This document shows positions 47,201-58,275 of a DNA stretch of 64,000 bases, piece by piece. Source of the stretch: Brasenia schreberi (taxonomy: Eukaryota; Streptophyta; Magnoliopsida; Nymphaeales; Cabombaceae); the NCBI GenBank assembly GCA_036023115.1, contig JAYKKT010000061.1, positions 10,492,501 to 10,556,500 of the forward strand, in the 5' to 3' direction. Within the stretch, counting starts at the first letter, position 1. The number at the start of each line of letters is the position of its first letter. A program made the position numbers and the translations under genes. The notes beneath the pieces are model-generated. The model searched no databases. It had not been told where the DNA came from and was given only the letters and a program-made list of their open reading frames with translations.

Positions 47201-49389
47201 TCCCGTGAAAAACTTGGGCATGGATTTTCATGCTGTTTCTTGGGAGATCTGTTGCTGTTTGGCAACAAAGAGAAGATGAAAGTTGATGGTACTGTTCTTG
47301 AAGACATATTTCTTGATGCTCGCATTAAGAAACTGATTGCATTCTTTAGTCCAGAGAGTGGAGGGAAAGGCTGCATAACATCCATGATTGGCCTTTTGAA
47401 GGATCCCATAGCAGAATACCACAAATTCTTGATAGAAGAAGTAACAGTTGGCTTTTCACAGTTCCTATGTCAACGTTTTGACACCATTATGACAAGATTG
47501 AAGTTCTTTGTTCCTGTTTTCTGCACCCACCTTGCCGTCCCCTTGATTCAAAAAGATATATTTGGAATCTTGAGAAAGCTGTTGGACATGTTGGCTTGTT
47601 TAAGAAACTTATTTCATATTGCCGACCGTGAAGGGACTGAGGTGGAGAATGTTTTTTACGTCTATAAAGACATTGAGAAGACTGATATTGAAGAGATTTT
47701 GATGAGTGGACTCTCTCTCAAGCTTTCAACAAAGGAGGATCTCATACATACCAGAAATATTTGCATTCGAGTTCTTGAATTGCTCGATGAAGCTGTGACA
47801 ATGCCCCCTGCAGTTAACGAGGAAGCATTAACAAGAATGTGCTTCAGCAATGCCTCGCTTATTTTCTGTACTGTTGGAAGCTCTGGTCGATTGCACGACT
47901 TGGGAATTGATAAGATGAAGATGTTGATCATTGATGAAGCGGCACAATTGAAAGAATGTGAAGCACTAATACCATTGGAGCTTGAAGGCATGCAACACTG
48001 TGTTCTTATAGGCGATGAGATGCAGTTACCGGCACTTGTGAAGAGCAAGGTTTTTGATTACTCTCTTCATGTTTCATTCATGATCATAAATACAAAAATT
48101 AAAAGTAGTTGTTGACGTCATACTTGTTTTTTTGTATATCAGATCTCAGAAAAATCAGGATTTGGGAGGAGTCTGTTTGAGAGGATGAGCTTGCTGGGGC
48201 ATCACAAATATCTGCTTAATACACAGTATAGAATGCATCCCTCTATAAGCTCTTTTCCAAATGCTAGATTCTATGGTAGCAGGATTCAGGATGGTGAAAA
48301 TGTGAAGAAAAGGAGTCACGAGAAGCAATATCTTGAAGGGAACATGTTTGGATCTTATTCGTTCATAAGTGTTACAGGGGGAAAGGAGGAGAAAGATTCA
48401 GGAGGGCACAGCTGGAGGAACGAGTTGGAGGCTGCTGTTATATCTGAACTAGTACAAAGGCTTTTCAAAGGTATTAATTAATGATTAAGATATAATTCTC
48501 TGTTGCCCATGTGTGTTAGTTGACTGCATGAATATCTACTTTTACAGCTTGGAATGGTGCAGGAGAAACTCTTAGTATTGGTATCATATGCACATATAGT
48601 GGTCAAGTTGACCTGCTTCAGAAGAATCTCTCATCAAAGTATCAAACTTATGACAGCTTTGCTGTTGATGTAAAATCTGTTGACGGCTTCCAAGGAAGTG
48701 AGAAGGATGTGATCATTCTCTCTACAGTAAGATCAAACAATGGTGGATTAATTGGCTTCCTTTCCAACCGCAATCGAACAAATGTAGCATTAACAAGGGC
48801 CAGGTATTGTGTGCAAGCATGTGTATGTGTGTGTAAAAGTTGGATGACTAATTTGGGATGCTGATTCAGGCACAGTCTTTGGATTGTTGGAGATGGAATT
48901 GCATTGAGTATTAAGCCATCTATATGGAGGGATATAGTGGGTGATGCTAAAACCCGTGGGCGTTTTTTTAGAGGTGAAGAGGATGAGCTTCTATCAACAG
49001 CTATACGTCATGCCAGGTTTGAACATCATCCAAAATCTGACCCTCTTCTCCTTCAACCGAAGTCTAAGGTAACATCAATAGTGATCTTTTGAGAACAATT
49101 TCTGGCGAAATCTTTCCCTGTTATATTTTCAAGCTAGTTCATCGAAATCAAAATATTCTGATGTGGTGCAGTGTGGCGAGAAAGGCGACTTATCCAGCCA
49201 GCTTGCTCAGCTAAACCTGAACAACTCATCGAGTTCATCTACTGTTTTCAGGTGAGATGTACTGGATCGCGTCAGGTTCATGTATTCCCTCTTCGAGTTT
49301 CTCTCTCATAGTTTCGGAACTAACATTGCAGGCGAAAGTTATCTCCGAAGAAAAAGCAAGCCGATGTTCGTGACTGCACGATACAATAA
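44267..49389 (+). CDS. SEN1/UPF1-like superfamily 1 helicase, intact
   Basis: Predicted 917-aa ATP-dependent RNA/DNA helicase of the plant SEN1/UPF1-like group (tRNA-splicing endonuclease positive effector-related annotations). Exons: 44267-44371, 45369-45938, 46892-48049, 48143-48470, 48548-48803, 48870-49068, 49172-49251, 49332-49389; all junctions are GT-AG and in phase. Motifs: Q-like LNESQVEAI (about 253), Walker A GPPGTGKT (281-288), Walker B DEAAQ (573), GDEMQLPA (599), QYRMHP (639), VDGFQG (765), NVALTRAR (799). The N-terminal part ([20 protein letters not shown]) is the family's own domain; the C-terminus is basic ([10 protein letters not shown]). An upstream 17-nt mini-exon (ATG 44180, donor 44197) matches copy C's first exon but is one base short and out of frame, so I start at 44267. 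Substrate and process are not deducible here. Confidence 0.93.
45185..45268 (-). mobile_element. SINE-like tRNA-derived sequence in helicase intron 2
   Basis: The minus strand has box A-like CAGCTTATCGGGAG, box B-like GAGTTCGATTCTAG, and a tail GTGGGTTCGGCTTGGGCC. It differs from the 20608 family. Confidence 0.55.
45939..46891. other. Helicase intron 3
   Basis: Compared with copy C it carries about 420 extra bases (roughly 46010-46430). The phrase CCACTTGGTTCAGGGA is present twice (about 46427 and 46496), hinting at a local duplication. No gene was recognised inside. Confidence 0.6.
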
Positions 49390-49974
49390 GACAAGTAGTC
49401 ACCACACACACACAAGTATATGCTATGTTACAATATTTTGATGTTTTTTTGGCAGGAGTGTTATATTTTGATGTTGAAACTATATGCTGTCAAAATTGAG
49501 AACATTATATAATGTGATTGTCTAAATTGAGAACATTTTGTAATGTGATTGTCTGAGATGTTAAGTTTCTTGTGGGAGTTTTGTTAGTTGCATTATATTC
49601 TGATAGTGAATTTTGTGTTGATCTAATTTTAATTTTATATGTAAATTTTTATTTTTATATAGTGGTGTATTGGTACCTTATATTTTTCAAAATTATAGTA
49701 CCCAACACCTCATCCGTACCCTCTATGCAACCTTATATATATAGGGAGAGAGAAAGAGAGAGAACTATTGTATCGGCTTTTAATAAGTTTGGCGTCCTTA
49801 GTTTTTTCTGCAACTAAAATATAGTCTACACCTGAAACGATGAATGTGCTGAGCATGGGCGAATATTTTTATCAGCGTATATAATTTTGCATATAATCTA
49901 CAATAATGTTTAATTGGGTGATCTTGAATATGCCCAACTATTATTTTTTATTGAAAGATACATACTAGAATTAC

Positions 49975-50010
<36 letters not shown>

Positions 50011-50149
50011 ACACGAGCGCACTACATTCTTTGCAGTAGGTTCATTTCAAGGAGACGGAGAGAAGAAACTCGGTGTACTAATTCACGGCAAATTTTCACG
50101 GCTACCATAAGCCCTCTAACGCCCCCCCCCCTCTTCCCGTTTTTTCCCC

Positions 50150-50202
<53 letters not shown>

Positions 50203-50534
50203 GGCAACTGGCAAAACTTGCCCATGGCTGGTGTTGGGGTCAAGGCCACTTTGGGGGTTTGGGACAGTTCACGCTTAGTTCGGGAAAGGTTTTCCGAACA
50301 CAATGTTCAACAAAATTAATAGGCAACAAAACTATACTGCGCGCAATCAAATCTGCTCCATGTGCAATGTAACCAATACACACGGATGTGGAACAAAATT
50401 AATAGGCAACAAATAGAAACTAATAGGAAACTTTAAAGAGAATTACGAGCACATTTTCAATTCATATTTGTGTCGAGTTGGAGTCCAACATTTACGGACT
50501 GAATCGGGGTTTGCTAAATCTTCACCGCCAAAGT

Positions 50535-50608
<74 letters not shown>

Positions 50609-50729
50609 AGTAGCCAGCCAACACTTTGTTCGTTTTCAGCTAGTCAGAACTAACCACGAGCTGCTAACGTTAAAAACAAAACTTTCAAAATCTAAATATC
50701 ATTTTTCGACATATAATTTAATTACATTA
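49390..50729. other. 3' flank of the helicase gene, no gene seen
   Basis: Starts with the 3' UTR; TTGAGAACATT..TAATGTGATTGTC is repeated in tandem near 49495 and 49533. Microsatellites lie at 49978-50008 (CT), 50146-50199 (CT then TA) and 50540-50602 (TG then AG). Confidence 0.6.
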
Positions 50730-52479
50730 ACCCCAACTACTTACTTTAGCAAACATGAATCCGTATATATGAAAACCAAAACAGATACTCTTTATGTTCA
50801 GCTCATAGAGCTCAAAAGTACGCTCGTACTCCAGAGATTTAGATGAGCTCATATCGCGACCTTAACAGAGCCCAACAATGAGAAGCTCGGTTCATTTACC
50901 AGCCATGAGGACGTGAGACTCTGCAACATATCGTAACCAGTAAACTTTTTTTTCCTTTCCTTTGAGGTAAAGATAAATAAGCTTTGTAAATAGTAATTAA
51001 TTTTAATTAGCGAAATTAAAATCAAGAGTTCCTTCATGAAGTTAAAATAACGGTGTTCGCCATTGATTCCGCCTCATTTTATATTCTCCAAAGGTGCATT
51101 AATCTCCCTCTTCTCCTTCGATCGCTCTTCATCTTCTGAAGTCTCTCATAGGTATTCCTTTTTTTCGTTGTCCAATGAATTTACTCCCTTTCTTCTTCTT
51201 ATTGTTGTTATAAAGGCGGCCGAAGCCTAACGCATCCTGTCGGTTGAGCTAAGTCTCTGGGTGCTTCTTTTTTGTTTTACTACTGAAAGTTCTTGATCAA
51301 GAATGAGAATCTTGATAACGCTGCGGTCGAGCTAAAGCATCTTCAGAGTCGAACTCCCCACCGGCAGAAGGGAGTCAAAGTATCTTCTTCTTCTTCTTCT
51401 AATTTTGCCTGCTACTCAAAGTTCTTGATCAAGAATGCTAATCTTTTTATTGTCCCCGATAGTCTGTCAAAAAATGGAGGTTTCGTTTTAACCATGTATC
51501 TGTTTCCACCGAGTTGCTTGATTTCCAAATCATGGTATTGTTCTAATTTAATTGAGATTGGTTTGATAGTGCCAGTAGCTACGTTGCACAGCTTAAGTAA
51601 TAATGGCTCGTTCGTTGGCTCAAAATCTTTTATGTATGATTAAAAGATCAAAGATATTATGAAGTTTTACACCGGCAGCCAAGAGCCTAACTCTACGATC
51701 TTCCTTTTCCTCGAGGCTCGTGGTTGACATGGCAGAATTTCTAGATTGGTTTGATTTGGATATAATTCGAATTAGTCTCTCGATCCGCTTCAGAGATGAT
51801 TCGGTTCAATAACCCATTTCCCAACTTGGGTTTATCCTAGTCCAACTCGGGTTGCTCAAGGCATATCTACTAAAACGCGAAAAGATCCGTTGGTCAAAGT
51901 GGTTGAACCAAGAAACGGACCACGGTCTGGTTTGGTCTCATGCTGGACCAACTTCGAAAAGGATTGGCTTCTGACCGTTGGAGGTCAATGGGATATGCTA
52001 GATTCTCATTGGAACTAGATTTTCTTGACAATTTGGGTCGTTCTTTTTGATCGAAGTGTTCATATTCAATCCGAACAAAGTACAAATATCGTTTTTTATT
52101 TAAAAAAGTACTATTCTTTTTAATATTTTAATCTAAATCATTCGATAAAGAAATGAAAAATCCAGAATATAACATCTCCCGTCCTATGGTAGAGTTCCAT
52201 ACTTGGTAGTGGTAGGAAAGATTTACAGAATATCATATTTTAGCTTGTTTAACATGTCAAGATCCTAATTATTTATGGAGATTAATTATATCTAGGGCTG
52301 AAAAACAATTGTTTTTGCCTGTTATTAGTTCGGGTTGTGTTCGGTTTAGCTAGATGAACTGGGTTGGCGATTCTAGTACTTTAGTTGAATTCCCGCATTC
52401 ACAACTGAACTTGTATTAAGCAAATAGACAATGTATATATATACATGTAGATATAATTCTTTATAAATTTATGAATATG

Positions 52480-52523
<44 letters not shown>

Positions 52524-52680
52524 TATATAAAGATTATAGTCTGTATGGATATAAAGTTTATATACTTGTATATTTATACGGTGGACGGATCTATTGTACT
52601 TTAAAGTATTGGTGCATGTCTTCAATTTTGTTGTTTCTTTCTTCTTTTTCTTTTCCTCCTCTCTTGGAGTTCATTTCTTA
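50730..52680 (+). repeat. Upstream region of duplication copy C
   Basis: Parallels copy B from about 41572: CCAGAGATTTAG, GAGGACGTGAGACT, TCTTCTCCTTCGATCG, CACCGAGTTGCTTGATTTCC, GTCTCATGCTGGACCA, TAAAGTATTGGTGCATG. There are several deletions and a TA microsatellite at 52437-52521. It leads directly into pseudogene exon 1. Confidence 0.88.
51208..51265 (-). mobile_element. Internally deleted SINE
   Basis: Minus strand: head AGCACCCAGAGACTTAGCTC, ACCGACAGG, tail GCGTTAGGCTTCGGCCGCC, missing the box B section. A separate box B fragment (minus GTGGGGAGTTCGACTCTG) lies at about 51345-51362. Confidence 0.75.
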
Positions 52681-54623
52681 ATGGCAAAGAGAAAACCGGT
52701 GAGTGGTTTTGAAGATGAATTCTTGTGTTTGAATTTAATGTGGTCTGTTTTTTTTTGGTCAAAGGCAGAAGGGAAAATGACTATGGAAAGCAACAGAGCT
52801 GCATCTGGGGAAGACTTGCGGGATATGATGCTGAATTGTCATATATATATATATATACACCATTTAAACGTTGACGACCGAAGTTGGAGTTCTCCAGATT
52901 CCTTACTGTAAGCATGTCATGTAATACGTCGTTGATCTTCTTGGGCAGGTTAAAGAAATCCCATTGAATTTTCCATCAATTCGGGATTATCTTGGATCGT
53001 TTATGTTTCCACTGAAGGAGGAAGTCAGATCTGAACTGCATTCCAGCTTTAAGGCCATCTCCAAGGCACCCACTTTCAGAATACTGCATGCAGGGATCTC
53101 CACTAAGAAAGACTACTTCCTTCTTTGACATTGTGGTTACTACCAGCGGCAACAGTATATCAGACTCTCATGGGGGAACCACCAAGCCGAAGAATAGTGA
53201 TTTCCTCATTTTATCAACCAGAAAACCGAGACATCTATCAAATTTCTCGGAATGTGGGGCAGCTTATGCTTTTGCTGTGATTGCCAAGGTTGAGGGCGAT
53301 GAGTCTGCGGTCCCAGATGATAAATGGGAATGTGAAATCACTGTTTATGCTCCAACATGCAGAAGAAGTACAATGGAGAAGTTTGAGTTTGCAGTCTACC
53401 TTATGAATGTGACCACATATATAAGGATTTCAGAAGCATTGGACATGGAGACCTGCAGCGTTAGAAACTTAAACATTATCGAAGGACTATTGGGTGTTGA
53501 GTCGATTTTGGAAAGAGTAAGTGAATTTCGCTCCTGTTGATTGAAGCTGTTTATTTGTTCCGAATGGGTAAACTATAAGTGTTGAAGAAAGTCCTCCAAG
53601 TTCAGGGAGTTTGAATTTGGTGGGTAACTTGCTGAAATCTAAAAAAATCTTTCACTTTTTAGCAGATACCACTTGGTTGAAGGAATGTCTGAATGAGTTT
53701 TCCACCTTCTATATACGGGCTGCCTTTATTTTGTCAAATAAGGCCTCGAGTGTCGAAACTTGGAAGAAACCACGAAAGAGTCCTTCCCCACCACTTTAGG
53801 TAGTCACGTTGCACGCATTTGTGGTTGTGATTATGATTCATCTCGAGTCATACCTTCAGTTAATTCAAAAGTATAACATCGTGCATTATAGTTTCGTCGA
53901 ACACTTTTGAGGTCTGCAGACTCTTTTTTCCTGGGGACAACCTTCAACTTCTCACGTCTTGGCACAGAACATGGACTCAAAACGAACCACTTGAAGGAAT
54001 TCTTTAGTCCAGGGAGTGGAGGGAAAGACTGCATAACATCCATGATTGGCCTTTTGAAGAATCCCATTTCAGAATACCACAAATTCCTGGAAGAAGAAGA
54101 GTTGGCTTTTCACAGTTCCTATGTCGACGTTTTGACACCATTATGACAAGATTGAAGTTCTTTGTTCCTGTTTTCTGCACCCACCTTGCTGTGCCCTTGA
54201 TTCCAAAAGATATACTTGGAATCTTGAGAAAGCTGTTGGACATGTTGGCTTGTTTAAGAAACTTATTTCATATTGCCGACCGTGAAGGGACTGAGGTGGA
54301 GAATGTTTTTTACGTCTATGAAGATATTGAGAAGATTGATATTGAATAGATTTTGATGAGTGGCCTCTCTCAAGCATTCCACTAAGGAGGATCTCGTACA
54401 TACCAGAAATATTCACATTCGAGTTCTTGAATTGCTTGATGAAGCTGTGACAATCAGTAACGTCCCATAAGTGTTGACCAGCATGACATAGGGCCCGTCC
54501 ATGACACGTGGTTGATACGCTTGAACCTTTAACAAATACGAAGACGGCATAACCCATACATAAAGACACGTCAAAAGTATATTTATTAATATATAGTTTA
54601 AGATCAAATAAGGCAGTGGTATA

Positions 54624-55629
54624 CAACAACAACAACAACAACAGCTAAGCCTTTTCCCATACTAGGATTCTTTGTTTCCACATATCTCTATTGTGTGCCA
54701 TGTTAGCAGTTAACTCCCAATAACTAGATCATTCTTTATTGTTTCTTTTCAACACTTTTGTGGTCGTCCTCTACCTCTTTTAATACTTTCCAAATTTAGT
54801 TTTTCTAACCTTCTTACAGGTTCTTTTTTTGATCTTCTTTCTATATGTCCAAACCATCTTAAACGATGTTCGCCACTCCTAATTTGTTTCTAATAACCTC
54901 ATTATGTATATGGTCTTTTCTTGTATGACCACTCATCCATTTCAACATCTTCATTTCTGTCAGAGACATCTTTTGTACATGTTGATGATTAACTGCCCAA
55001 CACTCAGAACCATAAAACATGGCAGGCCTAACTGCTGCTCTAATATTTACCTTTTAATTTTAATGGTATCTTCTTATCACAAAGAATACCCGATGCTCCT
55101 CTCCATTTTAACCAACCAGCATTAATTCTGTGTAACATCTCCATCAATTCTTCCATCACTTTGAAAAATTGACCCTAGGTATTTAAAACTTTCCTTTTGG
55201 GGAATGCAATGTGTGCCAATTTTAATTTCTATGTCCTCTGAAGTAGCCAAATGATCAAACTTACATTCCATATATTCTGTCTTTGTTCTACTAAGTCGGA
55301 GGCCTTTGTTTTCTAATGTTTCTCTCCATAGTTCCAATTTTCTATTAACTTTTTCCTTAGACTCCTCCACTAATACAATGTCATCAGCAAATAACATACA
55401 CCAAGGTACTTCATCTTGAATATGTTTTGTTAACTCATCCATCACCATTATAAATAAGTATGGACTTAAAGTTGATCCTTGATGTAACCCAATATTAACT
55501 TCAAAGAAGTCTGTCGTTCCTTCATGAGTCCTCACACATGTTTTTGCACCATCATACATGTCTCTTATAAGGTTAATATATGTCAATGGGATACCTCTTT
55601 TTTCCAAAGTTCTCCAAAGAACCTCCCTC
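54624..55629 (-). mobile_element. 5'-truncated RTE-type LINE (copy e)
   Basis: The minus strand encodes [40 protein letters not shown] and an intact RT box FADDIVLV (55667-55122), then the tail region, ending GGCTTAG and (TTG)n. It is the best preserved RT palm in the window. Homology stops at CTCGG (55625-55629), where other copies continue with TACC. Confidence 0.94.
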
Positions 55630-56335
55630 GGAACCGAGCAAAGAAGATCTCGCCTAAACAGGAGCACCTAAGAGGGGTTAACACACCCACACGCCCTCTT
55701 TAGGTTGGCTGTACCCGGCCTTGAGAGACTATCGTGGTGGACAGGGTGCACACGGCTGCACCGGTCTCTCGGCTGCACACACGGTCCTGTGCGCACTGGG
55801 GTCGCACGGTGGCTGGGACGTCGTCTTCGGCTGTGGCTGGAGGTAGGCACCCTGTGGAGTATTGTCTGCAGCTGAACAAAAGAGGGGCGCCCTATGACAC
55901 AGGCGCCTGCAGCTGGACGGAAGAGGGGCACCCTGTCGGCACCCTGGAGAGCACCCTGTTGCTGAATGGGGTGGGCAGCGCACTGTCTGCGTCCTGGAGA
56001 GGTTTACTGACTGTCACCGCCTGTGACAGTCCCTGTCGCCAAGAGGAACGGAACGGGGGTGCCCTGTTCTGAAAGAATGCACCTGGAGCGCCCGGCTGCT
56101 TCTGCGGCACGCGCCACGACCCTGTCGCGGCACCCTCCTGCGCTGGCTCAACAGCACCACGGTCTTGCACGACAGAACCTCTCAGCACCCAGTCACGGCA
56201 ACGGCAACGGCTACGGGGCGTTGTCTGGCCCTGAAGTTCCACGTCTCTGCACTTGGCCTTCACACGACTCCACTCTCACTCTTCACTCTCACTCCACACT
56301 TCCAACCACACGGACAATGGGGCAAGTGTCGATTT

Positions 56336-56425
56336 GGGCCCAACGCGACCCGAACCAGACACGACCCGGACCCGACATGACCCGGACCCGACACGACTCG
56401 AACCCGGACCCAACCCGACTTGGGC
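56336..56425. repeat. Degenerate CCCGACACGA-type short repeats
   Basis: ACCCGAACC, GACACGACCCGGACC and GACATGACCCGGACC recur with a period of about 10-20 bp just inside the left arm. Confidence 0.75.
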
Positions 56426-56872
56426 CCGATCTTGACCTAGCCTAGACTTAGACTAATGTGACCTAGCTTAGACCTAGACACACACAGGGCTCGGGTTTAT
56501 AAGCACACCCGATCCTTACAAGGGACACACACACAAAGCAAAGTGTATGTACAAGACCTAGCCAACACTTGACCCAACCTAGCTAACCTAGTTGGACCTA
56601 ACTCACACCACTAGACCTAGCCCACTATGAACCGACACCACACTAAGCCAAGTTACACACACGACTCGACTTAGCCCAAGTTCATAGAACATACCCAGGC
56701 TTTACAATGGACCACATACAACTCATACATGTACAAGGGAGGTTTACATCAATCGATGCGTGCGTCTACGCCCATGCGTCGCCTGGCGCTCGCGCTTTCT
56801 GAAGCCATCGGACGAAGGATGGGAAGGGTGCGCGCAGGCCACAGGAACCCGTCCTGTGACAATTAGTCAGTC
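56426..56872. other. Foldback spacer, no gene seen
   Basis: Rich in CTAG-containing words (ACCTAGC, AACCTAGCTAACCTAG). Around 56483-56506 is GGGTTTATAAGCACACCC, which can fold and contains TTTATAAG. No coding signature. Confidence 0.5.
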
Positions 56873-56989
56873 TGGGACAGGTGGAGGCTAACCGGGTGAC
56901 GGTTAGCATGCTAGGACATGTGGGGGCTAACCGGGTGACGGTTAGCATGCTGGGACAGGTGGGGGCTAACCGAGTGACGGTTAGACTAC
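56873..56989. repeat. 39-bp tandem repeat, three units, each a hairpin
   Basis: GGCTAACC starts at 56886, 56925 and 56964. Each unit contains GCTAACCG-(loop)-CGGTTAGC, an 8-bp stem with a 5-base loop; the third has one changed loop base and a shorter stem. Confidence 0.92.
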
Positions 56990-57013
56990 TGGGCGCAGGT
57001 GGCGCCCAGGCAT

Positions 57014-57072
57014 GAGGTGCGGGACACCTCACCCGCATCCCATGGGTGGGAGCGGTTACAGGGTGTAACCGC
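57014..57072. other. Two further short hairpins
   Basis: GAGGTGCGGGACACCTC (57015-57031) has a 6-bp stem. GCGGTTAC-AGGGT-GTAACCGC (57052-57072) has a perfect 8-bp stem. They lie between the 39-bp repeats and the TATA-like box. Confidence 0.8.
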
Positions 57073-57116
57073 CCCCCGCCCCTCCTGGGAGGGAACGGTT
57101 ACCCGGGGCCGGGTGC

Positions 57117-57124
57117 CTATAAGG
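57117..57124 (+). promoter_or_regulatory. TATA-like box in the foldback spacer
   Basis: CTATAAGG lies in a GC-rich stretch, preceded by hairpins and followed within about 15-30 bp by the start of the right arm. The layout suggests that the right arm is, or was, the leader of a transcript running to the right. The left arm lacks an equivalent box. Confidence 0.45.
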
Positions 57125-57737
57125 CAGCCCTCCTGCCCCATTGTTCCGGGTTGTTGGAAGTGTGGAGTGAGAGTGAAGAGTGAGAGTGGAGTCCTGTGAA
57201 GGCCAAGTGCAGAGACGTGGAACTTCAGGGCCGGACAACGCCCGTAGCCATTGCCGTTGTCGTGACCGGGTGCTGAGAGGTTCTGCCGTGCAGGACCGTG
57301 GTGCTGTTGAGCCAGCGCAGGAGGGTGCCGCGACAGGGTCATGGCGCGTGCCGTAGAAGCAACCAGGCGCTCCAGGTGCGTTCTTTCAGAACAGGGCGCC
57401 CCCGTTCCGTTCCTCTTGGCGACAGGGACTGTCACAAGCAGTGATAGTCAGTAAACCTCTCCAGGGCACAGACAGTGCGCTGCCCACCCCGTTCAGCAAC
57501 AGGGTGCTCTCCAGGGTGCCGATAGGGTGCCCCTCTTCCGTCCAGCTGCAGGCGCCTGTGTCACAGGGCGCCCCTCTTCTGTTCAGCTGCAGACGATACT
57601 CCATAGGGTGCCGCCAGGGTGCCTGCCTCCAGCCACAGCCGAAGACGACGTCCCAACCACCGTGCGACCCCAGGGCGCACAGGACCGTGTGTGCAGTCGA
57701 GAGACCGGTGCAACCGTGTGCACCCTGTCCACCACGA

Positions 57738-58275
57738 CAGTCTCTCAAGGCCGGGTACAACCAACCTAAAGAGGGCGTGTGGGTGTGTTAACTCCTCTTA
57801 GGTGCTCCTGTTTAGGCGAGATCTTCTCTGCCCGGTTCCAAGTGGGAACCCTAACTAAATAAGGAACTTAAGGTTGTACTTTACACGATGGAATGGTCTA
57901 AGTGTTATGCCATGTTTGTGTATGTTTGTCTTTGACGATGCATGAGTGGTGAATGTGCAAACCCCGCCCAACATCTGTTGAAAAGGCACGGTTTGTGAGA
58001 GGCTGATAGAATCACCGGGTGGTTCTAGCCATCATAGTGGAATAACGTTTTGAAAATTTTTGGTTTGAAATGACACTGTGACAGTCTCTCAAGGCCGGGT
58101 ACAGCCAACCTAAGGAGGGCGTGTGTGTGTTAACCCCTCTTTGGTGCTCCTGTTTAGGCGAGATCTTCTCTGCTCGGTTCCAAGTGGGAACCCTAACTAA
58201 ATAGGGAACTTAAGGTTGTACTTTACACATCGGAATGGTCTAAGGGTTATGCCATGTTTGTGTATGTTTGTCTTT
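57738..58275. repeat. Direct repeat of about 190 bp at the right end of the insertion
   Basis: GACAGTCTCTCAAGGCCGGG through TATGTTTGTCTTT occurs at about 57738-57929 and again at about 58079-58275, separated by about 150 bp. The second copy ends exactly at the 13-bp target duplication. Confidence 0.9.

Larger units (their letters stand above)
55629..57843. repeat. Large CpG-rich inverted repeat (foldback)
   Basis: The left arm, about 55629-56325, is the reverse complement of the right arm, about 57843-57133, with scattered differences. Both outer ends read GGAACCGRGCARAGAAGATC. Arms diverge inward at AATGGGGCA. The spacer of about 800 bp contains degenerate CCCGACC repeats (56336-56420), a gene-free middle, a 39-bp tandem repeat and a TATA-like box. 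Open frames in the arms are by-products of GC-rich sequence and show no known domain. Confidence 0.92.
54624..58275. mobile_element. Chimeric insertion: LINE joined to foldback sequence
   Basis: AGGCAGTGGTATA occurs at 54611-54623 and 58276-58288, a perfect 13-bp target duplication. The insert begins with the (TTG)n end of an RTE LINE on the minus strand and stops being LINE at about 55629. The rest is CpG-rich DNA with a long inverted repeat. Because one duplication brackets both parts, they probably entered in one event. Confidence 0.82.

Noticed and set aside
47029..47424. Minus-strand ORF of 131 codons opposite helicase exon 4
   Set aside because: Antisense shadow of a conserved coding exon; no independent motif.
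56873..56989. Regular repeats with palindromic cores as a CRISPR-like array
   Set aside because: Only three 39-bp units without distinct spacers, in a plant nuclear context. They are tandem hairpin repeats.
55668..57801. Many overlapping Pro/Arg/Ala-rich open frames on both strands of the GC-rich palindrome
   Set aside because: They exist because stop codons are rare in GC-rich DNA. The same frames mirror each other in both arms and no domain is recognisable.
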